The translations under genes were made by a program, and so were the position numbers. A DNA stretch of 30,602 nucleotides, taken from positions 1 to 30,602 of the forward strand of contig RWJK01001843.1 of assembly GCA_004335835.1 (NCBI GenBank). Direction: 5' to 3'. Origin of the DNA: Scenedesmus sp. ARA3. Lineage: Eukaryota > Chlorophyta > Chlorophyceae > Sphaeropleales > Scenedesmaceae. Positions within the stretch are counted from its first letter, which is position 1; each line of letters opens with the position of its first letter. Positions 26,755 through 30,602 of this stretch are shown piece after piece. The notes under the pieces were generated by a model, which saw only the letters and a list, made by a program, of their open reading frames with translations, had not been told where the DNA came from and ran no database searches.

Positions 26755-27552
26755 CTGCAGCTGTTGCTTGCACCTAAATGAATTCTTATTTGCAGAGAGC
26801 GATGTCAAGTCCGACGCGTGGCAGCAAGAATCAAGCACAGGTGCGAGGAGAGACACCGAATCGCCGATTTGTACGGTGAGCCTGCTTGACTGTAAGGCAG
26901 TGAGTTCAATGAATGTAGCTCTTATCGCGAAGAAGGCTGGTAAATGTGCTGTGCCGAGACATCTCGAACATGACCTTCCGCTGTCATAGAGTACCTTCCT
27001 GGCAGCTGCTGTGCTCACCGCACCACAGCACTGCACAGCACCAACAGAAGACAGCTGCAACGATGAACCACCAACCACGTCGATCAAGAGTCAGCCACTT
27101 TGGTCCATTGGCATGCCTTCAGAAAGCCAGTATCACTTACAGCCACGAGCAGGCACCTTCAGTAGCAGTTTTCAGAGTAGAGGTGGTGACACACGCGCCA
27201 GCACAGGGAGCACAGCACACATTGCTGTGACCTGTCGGCTGGTGCTGCAGCTTTACTACTAGCCGGACCACAAGCATCGCGATGCAGAATGGCTGAGCCT
27301 GGCGAGTGCACTGCAATGCAGCCCAAAACAAAGCTTCTCACCATGTGTCACATGCCATATGACACGACACGCTGGACATAGCGCCACGCGTGTGCGTCAC
27401 AAGCCAATGCGGCAAGGGGGAAAAACACAGCAACCATGCACCACGTTGCTGATACAAAAACGGACACTGCAAGCCCAGCTCACCCTGCCAAGCCTGCGGC
27501 TGAGCCACCTGCAGCCAGCCAAAAAGTCAACGCCGAGTTGACCAGGCGCCGA
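26755..27552. other. Stretch between the unrecognised gene and GatB
   Basis: Probably holds further 5' exons and the promoter of the unrecognised minus-strand gene, and the GatB 3' UTR. Open frames exist on both strands (for example a plus-strand MSSPTRGSKNQAQVRGETP at 26802 and a minus-strand start at 27344), but none could be joined convincingly. Confidence 0.3.
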
Positions 27553-30427
27553 CTACGCCGCCTCTGCTGCTGCTGCCGCTGCCGCTGCCAGCTTCTTCAT
27601 GAGGATCTTGTTCATCAGCCCGGGGTTGACCCTACCTGCACTCTCCTTCATGACCTGGCCAGTGAAGAAGCCTGCCAGCTTTGTCTTGCCTGAGCAGTAC
27701 TGCGCCAGCTGGTTGGGGTTGGCAGCTAGCACGGCATCAACCATGGCCTCTACGGCAGACTCGTCTGCGGCAGGCGCAGCAGTAGCAAGAGCAGCAGGAA
27801 CCAGCAACAGTGTCAATTGCATGAATTGGCAGCAAGCACGGCATCAACCATAGCCTCTGCAGCACACCCAGTGAATTGTACCACTTCAGCTGGCGGCTAA
27901 TCATGCATGCACCCCACCTCATCCGTGCAGGGAACTGCAGCAGAGCACCAGCGGCCCAACACAAGACCCCTGGCAACCAGCACAACACAGAGCCCCGACT
28001 GCACTGTTGCTGGCACCTGAATTGCCCGACACGACCCACCTGAGATCTGCACCAGCCCCTCCTTCTCCACAAAGGCCTTCACGCCTGCATTGCCCTCGCC
28101 ATCCAGCAGCCGCGGCAGCACGTCTTTTGCAATCTTGCCGCTGATGGTGCCGCCCTCAATGAGCGCAATCATCTCCGCCAGCGCGCCCGGCGTGATTGCG
28201 AGGCCGTCCATGCCCATCTTGCGCTCCTGTGTGCCAACATGAACGCATTTGAACGGTTCAGATGTATTTCAAGGTTTACAAGTCTGGTTGATGACTGTGT
28301 GTACTTGTCGTGGCTGTGCACTTGTGCTAACATGCTTCCTGGGGGTTATGCTGCTTTGGGTGCCGCCACCTGCAGACGTCTATGAACAGCGTGAATGCAG
28401 GCTGTCAGACGGAGGCAGGCTGGCCCGTAGGTAGATTACCACATAAAGCTACTGCCATACATCACACATCACGCCCCCTCGTGCCTCACCTTGCATGCTG
28501 CCATGATGTCACCCATGATCCAGTTGGCTGCTGCCTTAGCTGGCGCGCCTGCCGCCATCGCTGCGTCAAAGAAGTCTGCTGTGGCCAGCTCATCCGCCAG
28601 GATGAGCACGTCAGCCTTGGGCAGGCCCAGCGACAGGTAGCGCTCACGCTTCGCAACAGGCAGCTCAGCCATGGACGCCTGCACAGGTTGTGTCAGGGGC
28701 AGTGTGCAGGAATCAGCGAATTTAATCGATGCGTGTTGTTGTGCAATTGGGTGACACGAGGCAGCTCAGCCATGGACGCCTGCACAAATTTGGTGACGTG
28801 CATGTGGAAGACACACAATCAGCTGTCATCGGAAGTGGAGAGTGCTGTTGAAGAGCTTAGGTCATGCAGTGGAGGACAGTGCTGTGCAGGCCCAGCGACA
28901 GGTAGGGCTGACGCCTGGTCACTGGCAGCTCCCCATGCATGAATGCACAAGTGCATGATTTGCAGGGCGAGATGATGATCCTCGGTTGGTATGATAAATA
29001 GAATGTCAGAGCGCAAGTGGCCCCTGGTCCCACGCCTGTTGTCACTACAGCTAGTAGACACTAGCAGCTGCGATCTCCAACGGCAAACCCCTAACCAAGC
29101 CGCGCCAGCATCCTAGCATGCGCAGCTGCACCGGCCCGCTGAGCTGGCCAGAGCTCTGCCTTGCTGTGCTGTGCTGTGCTGTGCTGTGCTGTGCTGTGCT
29201 GTGCTGTGCTGTGCTGCACCATGCTGTGCTGTGCTGAGCTGTGTCGTACTGAGCTGTGCACTCACCTTGACCTGCTCTATCTGCTGCTCCATGATCTCCA
29301 GGTCTGGCAGGTCGGGCTCAGGGAAGTACCTGGCGCAGCAACAGCAGCAGCCAAGCACAGCAGCGAGCAACAATTGGAGGGCTAGCAACAGAGCAGCAAA
29401 GTGCAAAGCTGAGCATCGCTTGAGCAAGCAGGTCGGGCTCAGGGAAGTACCTGGCGCAGCCACCAGCAACACAGTGCAGGAGTGAGCAGCATTCACCCAT
29501 TCCCATTCCAACACCAGCACAACGTAGCTCAAGACAAACATGCACGCAAGAAGCAGGCTGCATGTATCATGAAACACACACAGCTGCAGCCTCCCTCAAC
29601 AGTGTCGCCAAAGCATGTATGCGTAGCTACAGTTCCAAACAGCTGCGGCACGAAAGCAGGAGTATGCAAGCGCATAAATGAGGCATGGCATGGCAATGCA
29701 ATGCAGTGCACAGCAGCAGCAGCAGCAGCCGGCCCCACCTGTAGTCAGCCAGCCCCTCCTTGGTGCGCATGCTGCTCGTCTCCTGCCGGCCCTCATCCCA
29801 CAGCCGCGTCTCCTGCACCACCTCAGCCCCACGCCCAGCCTGCAGCAGCGACACCTGCACAACAGCAGCAGCCAGGCGGGATCATCAAAGATCAAACAGA
29901 AGTTCACAACTGACGATGCTCTAGCGAGGAAAGATGGTCAGCGGCCTGCAGCAGCGACACCTGCACAGCAGCAGCATGCACAGACGGCCAGTCAGGCGCA
30001 CACTCTACTTGATGAGGACGAATGATCACTGTCTTTCACAACTGCTGTGATGCTGTGGCCTTGATGCCCATATGCCTGCCCCTGCAACGCACCCCTTCAA
30101 ACACTAACTCGCCTCCCTTCAGTGTGCACCCTATACACGCCCCGCATCCGTCCCTCCCCCAACCCACCTGGCGCTCGATCTCGAACTCGATCGCCTTCTG
30201 CATGTTGCTGAAGCTGTTCATGTTTTTCACCTCCACCTTGGTGCCAAACTGCTCCTGCCCCTTTGGCCGCACGCTGACGTTCACATCGCAGCGCATGCTG
30301 CCCTCAGCCATGTTGCCATCAGATATGCCAAGGAAGCGGCAGATGCGCCGCAGCTCCGCGCCGTATGCGGCTGCGTCGCGCGCGCTGCGCATGTCTGGCT
30401 CGCTGACAATCTCCAGCAGCGGCACAC
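27553..30427 (-). CDS. GATB: Glutamyl-tRNA(Gln) amidotransferase subunit B, 3' part (gene continues past the window)
   Basis: GatB of the GatCAB complex, which converts Glu-tRNA(Gln) to Gln-tRNA(Gln); in algae the nuclear gene serves plastid and mitochondrion. Exons: 30168-30427, 29739-29854, 29266-29329, 28490-28678, 28040-28226, 27553-27764, all in phase, about 342 codons. Motifs: [124 protein letters not shown] and the tail AAVEAMV-like [20 protein letters not shown] with GFFTGQVMK. The amidotransferase N-terminal third lies beyond position 30602. Five of the six exons have an extra copy of their 5' portion, usually with the acceptor, in the intron upstream. Confidence 0.94.
27721..27860 (-). 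repeat. Echo within GatB last exon and its upstream intron
   Basis: The sequence coding [11 protein letters not shown] (27721-27755) recurs 107 nt upstream at 27828-27860. The echo lies just inside the exon edge rather than exactly at it. Confidence 0.85.
28621..28940 (-). repeat. Two echoes of the 5' edge of the GatB exon starting at 28678
   Basis: 27 nt identical at 28659-28685 and 28760-28786 span the acceptor and the ASMAELP start (period 101). A second, more diverged echo at about 28886-28945 shares 20 exact nt with 28621-28640 (period 265). Confidence 0.9.
29164..29218. repeat. Pentanucleotide microsatellite
   Basis: About ten copies of TGTGC/GCTGT in the GatB intron downstream of the 29266-29329 exon, with imperfect units to about 29240. 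Confidence 0.95.
29307..29460 (-). repeat. Echo of the 5' edge of the GatB exon starting at 29329
   Basis: 33 identical nt at 29307-29339 and 29428-29460 (period 121) span the acceptor and the codons for YFPEPDL. The echo keeps a usable AG. Confidence 0.93.
29841..29966 (-). repeat. Echo of the 5' edge of the GatB exon starting at 29854
   Basis: 20 identical nt, acceptor plus VSLLQ codons, at 29841-29860 and 29947-29966 (period 106). Confidence 0.88.
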
Positions 30428-30531
30428 CTGCAGGGGAGGGGAAAGGTGTTGCAGCGCATACCATGCTAGTGCATCAGATAGAGTCCATCAGCATGTCAGG
30501 CTCACTGGCAGCCCCCAGCAGCGGCACGCTC
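30385..30531 (-). repeat. Echo of the 5' edge of the GatB exon starting at 30427
   Basis: The [12 protein letters not shown] codons recur 102 nt upstream as VPLLGAASEPDM (about 30490-30527). The copy has lost the CAG acceptor and the Glu. Confidence 0.85.
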
Positions 30532-30602
30532 AACTGCCTGTACTGTTTTATATAACATAACCAGCTGCATCTTTCCTCAAGCATCTGCTGCCCCGCCCCC
30601 CC
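30428..30602 (-). other. GatB intron running off the window
   Basis: Apart from the exon echo at 30490-30531, no coding exon is visible. The upstream GatB exons lie beyond the end. Confidence 0.6.

Noticed and set aside
26403..27262. Plus-strand gene with exons encoding NPYHYRIGQPTRPLNMRTAG and a Ser-rich tail
   Set aside because: The plus-strand acceptor is poor in pyrimidines and later joins need ambiguous sites. The minus strand gives five exons in consistent phase over the same DNA.
29161..29240. CRISPR-like or structured array
   Set aside because: It is a simple TGTGC pentanucleotide microsatellite with no spacers.

Overview
The window is nuclear DNA of a eukaryote, most likely a green alga (core chlorophyte). 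Genes are split into short exons by GT-AG introns, and a few introns look like GC-AG. CTG/CAG repeats are everywhere, both in introns and as Ala/Ser/Gln runs inside otherwise conserved enzymes. The gene set points to a photosynthetic cell: glycerate 3-kinase with a transit-like leader, organellar GatB, ketopantoate reductase and malic enzyme. The species cannot be named from sequence alone. No bacterial operons, phage genes, CRISPR arrays or rRNA/tRNA genes were seen.

Layout: malic enzyme (-, 547-5894, 10 exons); pyroglutamyl-peptidase I (-, 6868-8848, 4 exons); SirB1/transglutaminase-like protein (+, 9172-11996, 6 exons); an unrecognised minus-strand gene (about 12155-13480); a DUF615/DarP-like ribosome-associated protein (-, 13756-15550, 4 exons); ketopantoate reductase (-, 16142-17573, 2 exons); D-glycerate 3-kinase (+, 18066-21281, 6 exons); class 3 lipase (+, about 22200-24188, at least 3 exons); an unrecognised Cys-containing protein (-, 25175-26754, at least 5 exons); and the 3' two thirds of GatB (-, 27553 to beyond 30430). 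Exon joins were worked out by hand from family conservation. Codon phases add up exactly for malic enzyme, the peptidase, the SirB1-like gene, DUF615, PanE, GLYK, the visible lipase exons and the visible GatB exons. The genes share central and organellar metabolism loosely but do not form a cluster.

The most unusual feature is repeated in at least five genes. Short tandem duplications (period about 90-225 bp) copy a splice junction together with 25-75 nt of the adjoining exon into the neighbouring intron. In malic enzyme, the SirB1-like gene and DUF615 the copied edge is the exon 3' end with its donor. In GLYK and GatB it is the intron end with the exon 5' edge. Some echoes are intact: malic enzyme exon 3 has an in-frame 117-nt echo. 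Others have lost the splice site or a catalytic residue, as in the first GLYK P-loop echo. CTG tracts also sit directly in front of many acceptors, apparently serving as pyrimidine tracts. One intron holds a roughly 190-bp AT-rich palindromic segment that looks like inserted organellar DNA.
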